Positions 8,631-19,131 of a stretch of 23,929 nt of DNA are shown in pieces; position 1 is the first letter of the stretch; every line of letters begins with the position of its first letter. A model generated the notes under the pieces. It worked only from the letters and a program-made list of their open reading frames with translations, was not told the origin of the DNA and ran no database searches. A program made the position numbers and the translations under genes. Source of the stretch: JBKJZO01 sp046715235 (GTDB taxonomy: Bacteria; Actinomycetota; Actinomycetes; BP-191); contig JBKJZO010000016.1 in assembly GCA_046715235.1 (NCBI GenBank), positions 1-23,929 on the forward strand, read 5' to 3'.

Positions 8631-8663
8631 TGATTATGCCTGGTACTAGATATTGTCAAGTAT
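8631..8663 (-). promoter_or_regulatory. padR promoter with overlapping operator-like palindrome
   Basis: On the minus strand TTGACA (8654-8659) and TAATCA (8631-8636) are separated by exactly 17 bases, an excellent housekeeping promoter; CATAAT at 8633-8638 is an alternative -10. The start codon follows after seven bases, so transcription should begin at or next to the ATG. The imperfect palindrome ACTTGACAATATCTAGT (8646-8662) covers the -35 box and spacer, and is a natural site for autorepression by PadR. AT-rich bases here stand out from the GC-rich surroundings. Confidence 0.75.
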
Positions 8664-8761
8664 GCTCGGATGGGGTGCACGACGCCGAAGCGGAGCCATC
8701 TATCAGAGACCAGATCAAGCAGTAGCAACCACACTGCTACCTATCGAGCCACCCTTGCGTC

Positions 8762-9535
8762 GTGCGTTCCCTCCCGAGCTCCCTGATCGAAACGGCCTCT
8801 GCGCAGGACGATTTGTTCACGCGCCGGCAGGCGTATGACGCGGGCTTGACGGACGACGTCTTGTCGCACCGCGCAGGACGCACGCTCGCTCGTGTGCCGC
8901 CGACTGTCTCCTCAGTGTCCACGAGCCCGTTGACGTATCGGCGCGGCTGCGGGCCGCAGTCCTGTACGGGCGAATCGGCGGAGCCGATCACGACTTTGTC
9001 GTCGTACGACGCTCGGTACGCCCCGGCCCCACATGGCAGCGCGCCGATCTGCCTGTGTGCGCACCCGCCCGTGCAGTAGTGGACGCGGCACGTCGCATGC
9101 ACTCGCTCGACGAGGTGCGCGCGGTCATGGCCGAGTGCGTGCAGCGCGGCAAGGCGACGGCCGATCAGCTCGCGGCTGAGCTCCTCGCCGGGGAAAGTGC
9201 GGGCAGCATGCTGCCGCGCCGGGTCCTTGCCGAAGTCAGCGACGGCGTGCACGCGGTTGCCGAGGCGAAGTTGCGGCGACTGCTGATCGACAGCGGATTC
9301 GCGCCGGCGGTCTGGAAGCCGGACCTGCACGACGGCGACGGCTGCGACGATGCGCAGGACAAACCGCCTGAGCCGCCTCGGGTATACCGTCCAGCAAATC
9401 GCACCGAGCCGCATTGAGCGCGATCCGGCATCCGTCGTTGCAGAGCTGCGGGCTGCCTACGACGCCGGGCTGGCTCGCCGCCGGGTCACGTCGTCTTCAT
9501 CGCCGGACCGACCTGGCCTGATCCACGGCATCTGA
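8762..9535 (+). pseudogene. Decayed AbiEi/DUF559-type gene
   Basis: Three frames together spell a damaged relative of the intact gene at 16088-16975. Frame one from 8762 gives an AbiEi-type winged-helix start (FTRRQAYDAGL, LSHRAGRTLARV). A shift near 8905-8920 moves to a second frame with DVSARLRAAVLYGRIGG, ARAVVDAARRMHSLDEVRAV and AEAKLRRLLIDSGFAPAVWK. Near 9345 the frame changes again to RRTNRLSRLGYTVQQIAPSR and the normal C-terminal helix. The central SHESAL-type segment and the whole Vsr/DUF559 nuclease core, about 35 residues, are missing. With two shifts and two deletions it cannot make an active nuclease. Start and end positions are approximate. Confidence 0.75.
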
Positions 9536-9569
9536 ACTCGCCGAAACCATGATCATGTGCCGTGGATCA
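9519..9569. repeat. 12-bp inverted repeat after the AbiEi-like pseudogene
   Basis: TGATCCACGGCA (9519-9530) and TGCCGTGGATCA (9558-9569) are perfect reverse complements with a 27-base spacer. The spacer contains the 10-base palindrome CATGATCATG (9548-9557). The element covers the end of the pseudogene and stops 40 bases before the next start. No T-tract follows, so it is not a classical terminator. It may be an extragenic palindrome of the REP kind. Confidence 0.75.
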
Positions 9570-9596
9570 CGGGGATGGAGGTCGCGTTTGCGCGGC

Positions 9597-9609
9597 TAGG
9601 GTCGTTCGT
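9597..9609 (+). promoter_or_regulatory. Leaderless -10 box of the AlkZ-like gene
   Basis: TAGGGT (9597-9602) fits the actinobacterial TANNNT -10 consensus and is followed by seven bases and ATG 9610. There is no Shine-Dalgarno. A -35 box is not evident. Confidence 0.5.
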
Positions 9610-10722
9610 ATGGGCGACGTGCTCAGCCAGCGGGCACTGAATCGGGCCACGTTGCACCGGCAGCTGCTGCTCGAAAGACGCGCCATGACGGCGTACGACG
9701 CGATCGAGGCGCTGGTCGGGCTGCAGGCTCAGGTCCCCAACGTGCCCTATCTCGCGCTGTGGAGCCGGCTCGCGCCGTTCGACCCGCATGAGGTCAGCGC
9801 GTTGATGCGCGAGCGCCGGGTCGTCAGGGCGGCGCTGATGCGCACCACGGTCCACCTCGTCACAGCGGACGACGCCCTTACCCTCCGGCCGCTGCTGCAC
9901 CCGGTGCTGGCACGCACCTTCAAGAGCACGTCGTGGGGGCAAGCGCTCAGGGGCGAGGACGTCGACGCGATCGTCGCGGCCGGCCGCGCGCTCATCACCG
10001 CGCAGCCGCGCAGCCGGGCCGAGCTGCGGCCGCTCCTGCACGAACGCTGGCCCGACTTCGATCCCGAGGGCATGGCCCAGGCCGTCGCCTACCTGACGCC
10101 GACGGTGCAGGCAACGCCGCGCGGCATCTGGGGTGAGAGCGGGCAGGCGGTGCTCGCGTCGCTCGAGGAATGGCTCGGGCGGGAGCTCGACCCCAAGCCG
10201 AGCATCGACGAGACCGTGGTCCGTTACCTGCGCGCCTTCGGGCCGGCGACGGTGAAGGACGTGCAGGCGTGGTGCGGTCTCACCAAGCTGCGCGAGGTGA
10301 CCGACCGGCTCGGGGGGTCGCTGCGCCGGTTCCGCAGCGACGCGGGCACCGAGCTGCTCGACGTACCGGACGGTGTGCTGCCCGACCCCGACGTACCGGC
10401 GCCGGTGCGCTTCCTGCCTGAGTACGACAACGCACTGCTGGGGTACGCCGACCGGTCCCGTTTCGCCGCCGACGCCGGCCTGATCTGGCTACAGGGAGGG
10501 CCCGGCGGCTACGTCGGCACGGTGCTGGTCGACGGGGTCGGCAGCGCGACCTGGGCGATCCGCCGCAGCGACGGCACCGCCCGGCTTGAGGTAAGGACAA
10601 GCTTGAAGCTGACCAAGATCCAGCGCGCCGACGTACAGGCCGAGGGCCTGGCGCTGATGAGGTTCGTCGCCCCTGACGACCGGCACGAGATGGAGTGGGT
10701 CGACCCCGACTCCGGAGCGTGA
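9610..10722 (+). CDS. AlkZ-like winged-helix DNA glycosylase family protein
   Basis: The 370-residue protein belongs to the winged-helix HTH_42 (DUF1006) family that includes the interstrand-crosslink glycosylase AlkZ and E. coli YcaQ. The QxQ catalytic motif is present as Gln39-Ala-Gln41 in GLVGLQAQVPNVPY. Other family blocks are RRVVRAALMRTTVHLVTADD, YLTPTVQATPRGIWGES, RYLRAFGPATVKDVQAWCGL and RFLPEYDNALLGYADRS. This predicts excision of alkylated or crosslinked bases, but many homologues are untested. I chose ATG 9610 because homology starts there and a -10 box lies seven bases upstream; the longer frame from 9562 starts inside the palindrome. Confidence 0.85.
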   Translation: MGDVLSQRALNRATLHRQLLLERRAMTAYDAIEALVGLQAQVPNVPYLALWSRLAPFDPHEVSALMRERRVVRAALMRTTVHLVTADDALTLRPLLHPVLARTFKSTSWGQALRGEDVDAIVAAGRALITAQPRSRAELRPLLHERWPDFDPEGMAQAVAYLTPTVQATPRGIWGESGQAVLASLEEWLGRELDPKPSIDETVVRYLRAFGPATVKDVQAWCGLTKLREVTDRLGGSLRRFRSDAGTELLDVPDGVLPDPDVPAPVRFLPEYDNALLGYADRSRFAADAGLIWLQGGPGGYVGTVLVDGVGSATWAIRRSDGTARLEVRTSLKLTKIQRADVQAEGLALMRFVAPDDRHEMEWVDPDSGA

Positions 10723-10828
10723 CCAAGCTCACGCCAACGCACCTGCACGCGAGCGCTCAGCGGGTAGTCTTCGGCGCACAGATGGCGCGCGGCTCGGCGC
10801 GCCCGCACGCCGTCCCAGGAGTTGGCGA

Positions 10829-13527
<2,699 letters not shown>

Positions 13528-14182
13528 CGAGCCCGCCCCGGCGCGGCGTGTCCGGCGTGGTCCTCGATGGCTGCGCCGCGTTGTCGCCGGGCTGCTGGTG
13601 TGCATGCTCGCCGTACTCGCGGTCTTCGGGTTTACGGCGTTCTCGATCTGGCGGGTCGCGCGTGAGGACCATCGCGATCCCGCCGACGCGATCGTCGTAC
13701 TCGGTGCGGCGCAGTTCGACGGCCGGCCGTCAGCGGTGTTCAGGGCGCGGCTCGCGCATGCTCTGACCCTCTACCGCGCGGAGGTCGCGCCGCGCATCGT
13801 CACCGTCGGCGGGGGAGCGCCAGGTGACCGTTTCACGGAAGCGGGTGCGGGGGCGGAATGGCTTGTGGCGCAAGGGGTTCCTCGCACCGCGCTGACCGTC
13901 GTACCAACCGGCCGCAATACGCTCGACAGCCTCAAGGGCGCTGCGGAAACGCTCGACGCATCGGTGAAGTCGGTCGTAATCGTCACCGATCCATGGCACT
14001 CACTGCGCTCTCGGACCATCGCGCGCGATCTGGGGTTCGAGGCGCAGACATCGCCGGCGCGCAGCGGCCCGGCGGTGCGCACCCGCGCGACGCAGCTGCG
14101 CTACATCGCTCGCGAGACGGGCGGCTATCTGGTCTACCGGATCTTCGGCGACGTGCCGCACCGCAAGGTCCCCGGTGCTGTC

Positions 14183-14195
14183 TAGGGTGAACTCG
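14183..14195 (+). promoter_or_regulatory. Leaderless -10 box of dgt
   Basis: TAGGGT at 14183-14188 overlaps the stop codon of the YdcF-like gene and stands seven bases before ATG 14196. The same hexamer and spacing occur before the AlkZ-like gene. No good -35 box is seen. Confidence 0.45.
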
Positions 14196-15425
14196 ATGAT
14201 CAACTACGACGACGCGGCGTACGAGCGGTACGTCGACGAGCGGGCGAAGGCCACCCCCGCCGTGCGGTCGGCGTTCGAACGCGACCGTGCGCGCGTACTG
14301 CACTCGGCGGCGTTGCGCCGCCTAGCCGGAAAGACGCAGGTCGTCGGCGCCGGCATCGAGGACTTCCCGCGCACGCGGCTCACGCACTCGCTGGAGTGCG
14401 CGCAGATCGGCCGCGAGATCGCCGCGGCGCTGGGCGCCGACCCCGACCTGGTCGACGCGGCGTGCCTTGCGCACGACCTCGGCCATCCACCGTTCGGGCA
14501 CAACGGCGAGCAGGCCCTCGACGAGGCGGCGCGCGGTTGCGGCGGGTTCGAGGGCAATGCGCAGAGCCTGCGCGTCCTGACCCGGCTCGAGGCCAAGGTC
14601 GTCGACGGGCAGGGGCGCTCGGCCGGGCTCAACCTCACGCGCGCGTCGCTCGACGCGGCGACGAAGTATCCGTGGGGTCGCGCCGACGCTCCCGAGTCGG
14701 GGAAGTTCGGTGTCTACGACCACGACCTGCCGGTTTTTAACTGGCTGCGCGATGGAGCGGGCAGCCGCGAGCGCTGCCTCGAGGCGCAGATCATGGACTG
14801 GTCGGACGACGTCGCCTACTCCGTGCACGACTTCGAGGACGGCGTACAGGCAGGGCTGATCCGGGTCGAGCGGCTGGCCGACTCCGACATCCGCGGCGAG
14901 CTGGTTGAAGTCGCTGCGCGGCTCTATTCGCCGGAACCCGCGTGGGCGTTGGCCGAGGTGTTCGAGGTACTGCTGCGTGAACCGTGGTGGATCCGGTCGT
15001 TCGACCACAGCCTGACCGATCACGTTGCGCTCAAACGCACGACGAGCGAGCTGACCGCTCGGTTCAGCGTTCGCGCGGTTGACGCGACGCGGTCGGCGTA
15101 CGGCGCCGAACCGCTGTCTCGTTATCGGGCGCGGCTCGTCGTGCCCGACGTGACCCGTGCCGAATGCGCGCTGCTCAAGGCGACGACGCACCGGTTCGTC
15201 ATGCAGCGCACCGGTGCGCAGGAGCTGCAGGAGGCCGAGCGCTGGCTAGTCGCCCGCCTCGTCGACGTTGTCGCTGCGGGTGCGCCCGGCACGCTGGTGC
15301 CCGAGCTACGGCCGGCGTACGCCGACGCTGCCGACTCGCGCGGGCAGTTGCGGGTCGTGATCGACCAGGTGGCGAGCCTGACCGACACCTCGGCAACCAA
15401 CTGGCATACCCGGCTCACCCGCTGA
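14196..15425 (+). CDS. dgt: Deoxyguanosinetriphosphate triphosphohydrolase-like protein
   Basis: This HD-superfamily dNTPase hydrolyses dGTP (and in relatives other dNTPs) to the nucleoside and triphosphate, controlling nucleotide pools. The 409-residue product has the family's RDRARVLHSAALRRLAGKTQV block, THSLECAQIGREIA with His64, the HD pair at 93-94 in LAHDLGHPPFGHNGEQAL, and the DWSDDVAYSVHDFEDG segment. All metal-binding residues seem present. Alternative GTG starts exist at 14175 and 14187, but MINYDDAAYERYVDE gives the normal N-terminus and the -10 box position supports 14196. The dgt-dnaG proximity is typical of actinobacteria, although here two minus-strand genes lie between them. 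Confidence 0.92.
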   Translation: MINYDDAAYERYVDERAKATPAVRSAFERDRARVLHSAALRRLAGKTQVVGAGIEDFPRTRLTHSLECAQIGREIAAALGADPDLVDAACLAHDLGHPPFGHNGEQALDEAARGCGGFEGNAQSLRVLTRLEAKVVDGQGRSAGLNLTRASLDAATKYPWGRADAPESGKFGVYDHDLPVFNWLRDGAGSRERCLEAQIMDWSDDVAYSVHDFEDGVQAGLIRVERLADSDIRGELVEVAARLYSPEPAWALAEVFEVLLREPWWIRSFDHSLTDHVALKRTTSELTARFSVRAVDATRSAYGAEPLSRYRARLVVPDVTRAECALLKATTHRFVMQRTGAQELQEAERWLVARLVDVVAAGAPGTLVPELRPAYADAADSRGQLRVVIDQVASLTDTSATNWHTRLTR

Positions 15426-15455
15426 CCGCTGGGGTTTGTCAGCCGGCGGCTCGGG

Positions 15456-16064
15456 TCAGCAGGCCGCCCGGCAGCGGGGGAGCTCGCCGTACCGAAGGCG
15501 CGTCTTGGCGACCTCTGACGCGGGCGAGAGGTGGCCGCCGGAACGCCAGGAGTCGAGGTACGGCGCCGGGGCGACCATGCCGCGGCGCACCCACCACACG
15601 CCGGGCCGGGTCGGCCAGGAGATGCCGAAGTGCAGATGCGTGGGCGTGCCGCGCGCGGACCCGGTGGTGCCGGTGCGGCCGAGGGGCTGGCCGGCGCTCA
15701 CTCGCTTCCCTGGCCGGATGCCCGCGCTGATGCTGCTCAGGTGCGAGCCGTAGTAACGCACGCCGTCGTCGCCGACAACCGAGACCGAGAGCCCGCCGCG
15801 GGTCGCGCCGCGGTTGACCGACGAACGCCACGTGTCGGCGTACGAGACCTCGTCGATGCGCCCAGCGACCGGCGAGACGAACAGGCATCCCTTCGCCGTG
15901 AAGATGTCCGCGGCCGGGTAGTCGTGGTGATGCCGCGCGTACGACGCCCGGCACCCCGCGATGGGGAAGTGGTACCGCGGTGTGGCGGAGGCGTGCGCGG
16001 GCGCGGGGAGGATCGCGGCAAGAGTCGCGATCGCCAGCACCAGCACGGCGGCGCGTCGGAACAT
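15456..16064 (-). CDS. Secreted M23 family (LytM-type) peptidase
   Basis: The 202-residue protein starts with a signal peptide (MFRRAAVLVLAIATLAAILP, likely cleaved after AHA near residue 25). The mature part is a single lysostaphin-type domain with a His-rich segment at 45-47 and Asp53, GRIDEVSYADTW, the YYGSHLSSI strand (His108), and the HLHFGISWP motif with His143 and His145. These give the zinc site and the general base expected for peptidoglycan crosslink cleavage. The C-terminal extension after about 170 is not conserved. I chose ATG 16064 because it starts the signal peptide; TACCAT six bases upstream suggests a leaderless message. It is convergent with dgt with 30 bases between stops. 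Confidence 0.88.
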   Translation of the reverse strand: MFRRAAVLVLAIATLAAILPAPAHASATPRYHFPIAGCRASYARHHHDYPAADIFTAKGCLFVSPVAGRIDEVSYADTWRSSVNRGATRGGLSVSVVGDDGVRYYGSHLSSISAGIRPGKRVSAGQPLGRTGTTGSARGTPTHLHFGISWPTRPGVWWVRRGMVAPAPYLDSWRSGGHLSPASEVAKTRLRYGELPRCRAAC

Positions 16065-16076
16065 CCGCGAATGGTA
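16065..16076 (-). promoter_or_regulatory. Candidate leaderless -10 box of the M23 peptidase gene
   Basis: On the minus strand TACCAT (16071-16076) is followed by six bases and ATG 16064. No ribosome site is visible. It lies in the 23-base gap between the AbiEi-like gene's stop and this start. Confidence 0.4.
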
Positions 16077-16087
16077 CGGCCCGCGCG

Positions 16088-16975
16088 TCACTCGCTCGCC
16101 TGCCAGCGACTGGCGACCAGCCGTCGCACGACGGCGACGACGTAGCCAGGACGTTTGCGCACGTCGTCGGCAGTGAACCCCACGATTTCCCAATCGGAGG
16201 TCAGGAACGCCGCGCGCTTGGTTTCGTCTTCTTGGTGTTGCTCCTTGGATCGATGCGTCCCACCTTGCAGCTCGATGGCCAGTCGGGCATCAGGTACGCC
16301 GAGGTCGGCGTGCCACGAGCCGAGTTCGACCTGTGATTCGACACCGATCCCGGCATCGAGCAGGAGCAGGCGGGCCTCGGTCTCCAGGAAGGACTGACTC
16401 AGCGGGTCGATTCGCGACAAGGCGCGCCGGGCTGCGGGCGCACCCTCAACTCGGCTCAACGCGCCGATCGCGACGGTGATGTCCTCGAGCCGCACCAACC
16501 CGCTGCGCACGCCGCCCTCTATGACCCCAACCGCATTTCTGTGAGGGAGAAAGCGCGCGCAATCGACGACCGTGCGCAACGGGGACGTGCAGGCGATGTC
16601 AGCACACTGGGTGATCTCGTCAGCCTCTAGTTGGCAGCGGAGTACAGCTAGCCCTGTTCTGCGAACGGCGCGTTCGCTCGGAGGGATGTAGAAGGTCAGT
16701 ACGTCGGCAGTCGGCGTTCCCTCGATCTGGTGAAGCCGTGCGGCGCTACCCCTAGCCGCGACGGATGATTGTCCGGCAAGCAACTGTGCTGCACGAACCT
16801 GCTCGACCCAGGTGTCCGACGCCTGAATCCGGAAGCGACCGGGCTTGATCCGTTCGAGTGATCCGTTGCCTACCAGCAGGCCCAGTGCTCGGTCGTCGAG
16901 TCCCACGTCGAGCACCTGCCGGCGCGTGACCAAGCCACCTTGCGCCTGGGCCAGCTCGAGCAGCCGTTCATCCAT
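16088..16975 (-). CDS. AbiEi-type winged helix fused to DUF559-like nuclease domain
   Basis: The 295-residue protein has an N-terminal AbiEi-antitoxin-like winged helix (LVTRRQVLDVGLDDRALG), a middle part with SPLRTVVDCARFLPHRNAV and VIEGGVRSGLV, and a C-terminal Vsr/DUF559-like nuclease fold. In the latter, Asp229, Glu235 and Gln237 in VPDARLAIELQGGTHR form a PD-(D/E)xK-like site, followed by His241, DETKRAAFLTSDWEIVGFT and a C-terminal helix. Such proteins are frequent in actinobacteria, often as isolated genes; some annotations call them type IV toxin-antitoxin related, but no toxin partner is present here. Function is unknown. CACCAT six bases before ATG 16975 may be a leaderless -10. An intact frame distinguishes it from the relative at 8762-9535. 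Confidence 0.82.
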   Translation of the reverse strand: MDERLLELAQAQGGLVTRRQVLDVGLDDRALGLLVGNGSLERIKPGRFRIQASDTWVEQVRAAQLLAGQSSVAARGSAARLHQIEGTPTADVLTFYIPPSERAVRRTGLAVLRCQLEADEITQCADIACTSPLRTVVDCARFLPHRNAVGVIEGGVRSGLVRLEDITVAIGALSRVEGAPAARRALSRIDPLSQSFLETEARLLLLDAGIGVESQVELGSWHADLGVPDARLAIELQGGTHRSKEQHQEDETKRAAFLTSDWEIVGFTADDVRKRPGYVVAVVRRLVASRWQASE

Positions 16976-17052
16976 TGGGCGATGGTGCCCGCTCGGGTGC
17001 TGCGTTAGGGCCGGTGCCTAGCGATCTGTGAATAGGTCCCCATGATCACGGA

Positions 17053-17111
17053 TGTGCAAAGTTGCGCGTCTAGGAACGAAGATTTCGCGCACCAACGCCA
17101 AACTTTGCACA
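17053..17111. repeat. 11-bp inverted repeat upstream of the AbiEi-like gene and dnaG
   Basis: TGTGCAAAGTT (17053-17063) and AACTTTGCACA (17101-17111) are perfect reverse complements with a 37-base spacer. Inside, GCGCG (17064-17068) and CGCGC (17086-17090) can continue the stem after an internal loop. The arms are notably AT-richer than the surroundings. The element lies in the 292-base divergent gap between the AbiEi-like gene and dnaG. The left side is preceded by CATGATCACG, close to the CATGATCATG inside the palindrome at 9519-9569. Nothing else was recognised in 16976-17267 except a weak TAGACT box near 17190. Confidence 0.75.
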
Positions 17112-17267
17112 GAAGTCGCAGGGGTGGGGCCGACGGGTGAGGGTCGATCGCGGAGGTGGGGGACGGCGGGCCGGAGCGGTTTCGGTGCCGCGTAGACTGC
17201 TGGCGAACCGGGGGCGGACGCTTCCCCGCCTGGCCTCCGGTCGGCGTACGACGGTTGGAGTCTTAGC

Positions 17268-19118
17268 GTGGCGGGGCGGATCAAGGACGAGGACGTCGCG
17301 CTGGTGCGCGAGCGCGCCACGATCGACTCCGTGGTCGGGGACTACCTCCAGCTGCGCAATGCCGGCGGGGGAGAGCTCAAGGGCCTTTGTCCCTTTCACG
17401 ACGAGAAGTCGCCGTCGTTCCACGTCGCGCCAGCTCGAGGTTTGTTCCACTGTTTTGGCTGCCAGGTCGGCGGCGACGCGATCTCGTTCGTGCAGAAGAT
17501 GGAGCACCTCACCTTCGCCGAATCGGTCGAGCGGCTAGCCGCCAAGGCGGGTGTCGAGCTGCGCTACGAGCAGGGCGGCGCGGCACCCCGCCAGCAGAGC
17601 GGGCAACGCACCCGACTCGTGGCCGCGCACGCCGCGGCGCAGGCGTTCTACGCCGAGGAGCTCGGCTCGGCCGAAGCCGCGCCGGCGCGGGAGTTCCTCG
17701 CGACCCGCGGGTTCGACCAGGCCGCTGCCGCGCAGTTCAACGTCGGCTACTCGCCCGACAACTGGGAAGCCCTCGTCAAGCACCTGACCGCCGCCGGCTT
17801 CACCCGCGACGAGCTGCTCGCCGCCGGGCTCGCGTCGCAGGGCCAGCGCGGGGTCATCGACCGGTTCCGCGGGCGGCTGATGTTCCCGATCGCCGACATC
17901 ACCGGCGACGTCGTCGGGTTCGGCGCCCGCAAGCTGCTCGACTCCGACCCGCAGGCCAAGTACGTCAACACGCCCGAGACCGCGATCTACAAGAAGTCGC
18001 ACATTTTGTACGGCGTCGACCGGGCCAAGAAGGAAATCGCGCGCAAACACCAGGCCGTCGTTGTCGAGGGCTACACCGACGTGATGGCCTGCCACCTCGC
18101 CGGCGTACCCACTGCTGTGGCGAGTTGCGGCACCAGCTTCGGGCTCGACCACATCCAGATCCTGCGCCGGCTGCTGATGGACCAGGACGAGTTCCGCGGC
18201 GAGGTGATCTTCACGTTCGACGGCGACGCGGCCGGGCAGAAGGCGGCGATGCGCGCGTTCGAGGAAGACGCGCGCTTCGTCACGCAGACGTTCGTCGCGG
18301 TCGAGCCGGGGGGCATGGATCCGTGCGACCTGCGGCTCGCGAAGGGCGACGTCGCCGTACGCGATCTGGTGGCTCGTCGGGTGCCGCTCTTCGAGTTCTA
18401 CCTGCGCACGATCCTCGACCGCTACGACCTCGACAAGCCCGAGGGCCGCATCCAGGCGCTCGAGGCCGCGGCCCCTGTGGTTGCGGGGATTCGGGTGCAC
18501 GCGCTGCGACCTGAGTACGCGCGGCAGCTGGCCGGCTGGCTCGGCATGGACGTCGACCAGGTCATGCGCCGGGTCGGCAGCCAGCAGGTTTCGCGATCCG
18601 GTACGCCGGTCGCGCCGCCACCCGAGAAGGCGGCCAAACGCGGTCCCGACGACGCCGCGCTGCGCATCGAACGCGAGTCGATGAAAGTCGTCCTGCAACG
18701 CCCCGACCTGGCCGCCGCCGCGTGGCCCGACCTCGGGCCCGAGCTCTTCACCGACAACGGCTACCGGATCTGCCGCGAGGTCGTCGATCGCGCCGGCGGC
18801 CCGAAGGACGTCGACGACAGCGGCGCCTTCCTGCGGCGGGTTCTAGACACCGCGCCCGACGACGCGGTGCGCGGTCTGCTCACCGGGCTCGCGGTCGAGC
18901 CACTCCAGCACCTCGGCAACAGCGCCGAGCGGTACGCCGTCGCCGTACTCGCGCGCCTGCAGGAGATCGGCGTCACCCGGCGCATCCAGGAACTCAAAGG
19001 CCGGCTGCAACGGCTCAACCCCGAGCAGGCCGACGACTACAACCGGCTGTTCGGCGACCTGATCGCGCTCGAAGCCCGCAAGCAGAAACTGCGCGAGCAG
19101 GCGATCGGCGAGTTGTAG
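17268..19118 (+). CDS. dnaG: DNA primase
   Basis: DnaG makes the RNA primers for replication forks. The 616-residue protein has the CHC2 zinc ribbon with Cys41, His44, Cys62 and Cys65, the RNA-polymerase-type catalytic core with TOPRIM motif EGYTDVMA at 267-274 and FDGD at 317-320, and a C-terminal helicase-interaction region of about 150 residues after the Pro-rich linker near 450. The GTG start gives the expected MAGRIKDEDVALVRERA N-terminus, and TTGGAG precedes it by eight bases. It follows dgt by two minus-strand genes. The gene is convergent with topoisomerase IB, whose stop is 13 bases away. Confidence 0.97.
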   Translation: MAGRIKDEDVALVRERATIDSVVGDYLQLRNAGGGELKGLCPFHDEKSPSFHVAPARGLFHCFGCQVGGDAISFVQKMEHLTFAESVERLAAKAGVELRYEQGGAAPRQQSGQRTRLVAAHAAAQAFYAEELGSAEAAPAREFLATRGFDQAAAAQFNVGYSPDNWEALVKHLTAAGFTRDELLAAGLASQGQRGVIDRFRGRLMFPIADITGDVVGFGARKLLDSDPQAKYVNTPETAIYKKSHILYGVDRAKKEIARKHQAVVVEGYTDVMACHLAGVPTAVASCGTSFGLDHIQILRRLLMDQDEFRGEVIFTFDGDAAGQKAAMRAFEEDARFVTQTFVAVEPGGMDPCDLRLAKGDVAVRDLVARRVPLFEFYLRTILDRYDLDKPEGRIQALEAAAPVVAGIRVHALRPEYARQLAGWLGMDVDQVMRRVGSQQVSRSGTPVAPPPEKAAKRGPDDAALRIERESMKVVLQRPDLAAAAWPDLGPELFTDNGYRICREVVDRAGGPKDVDDSGAFLRRVLDTAPDDAVRGLLTGLAVEPLQHLGNSAERYAVAVLARLQEIGVTRRIQELKGRLQRLNPEQADDYNRLFGDLIALEARKQKLREQAIGEL

Positions 19119-19131
19119 CGAAGAAGGCGCG

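Noticed and set aside
17535..18698. 387-codon minus-strand frame opposite dnaG
   Set aside because: It lies fully inside dnaG, which has all catalytic motifs, and looks like an antisense shadow.
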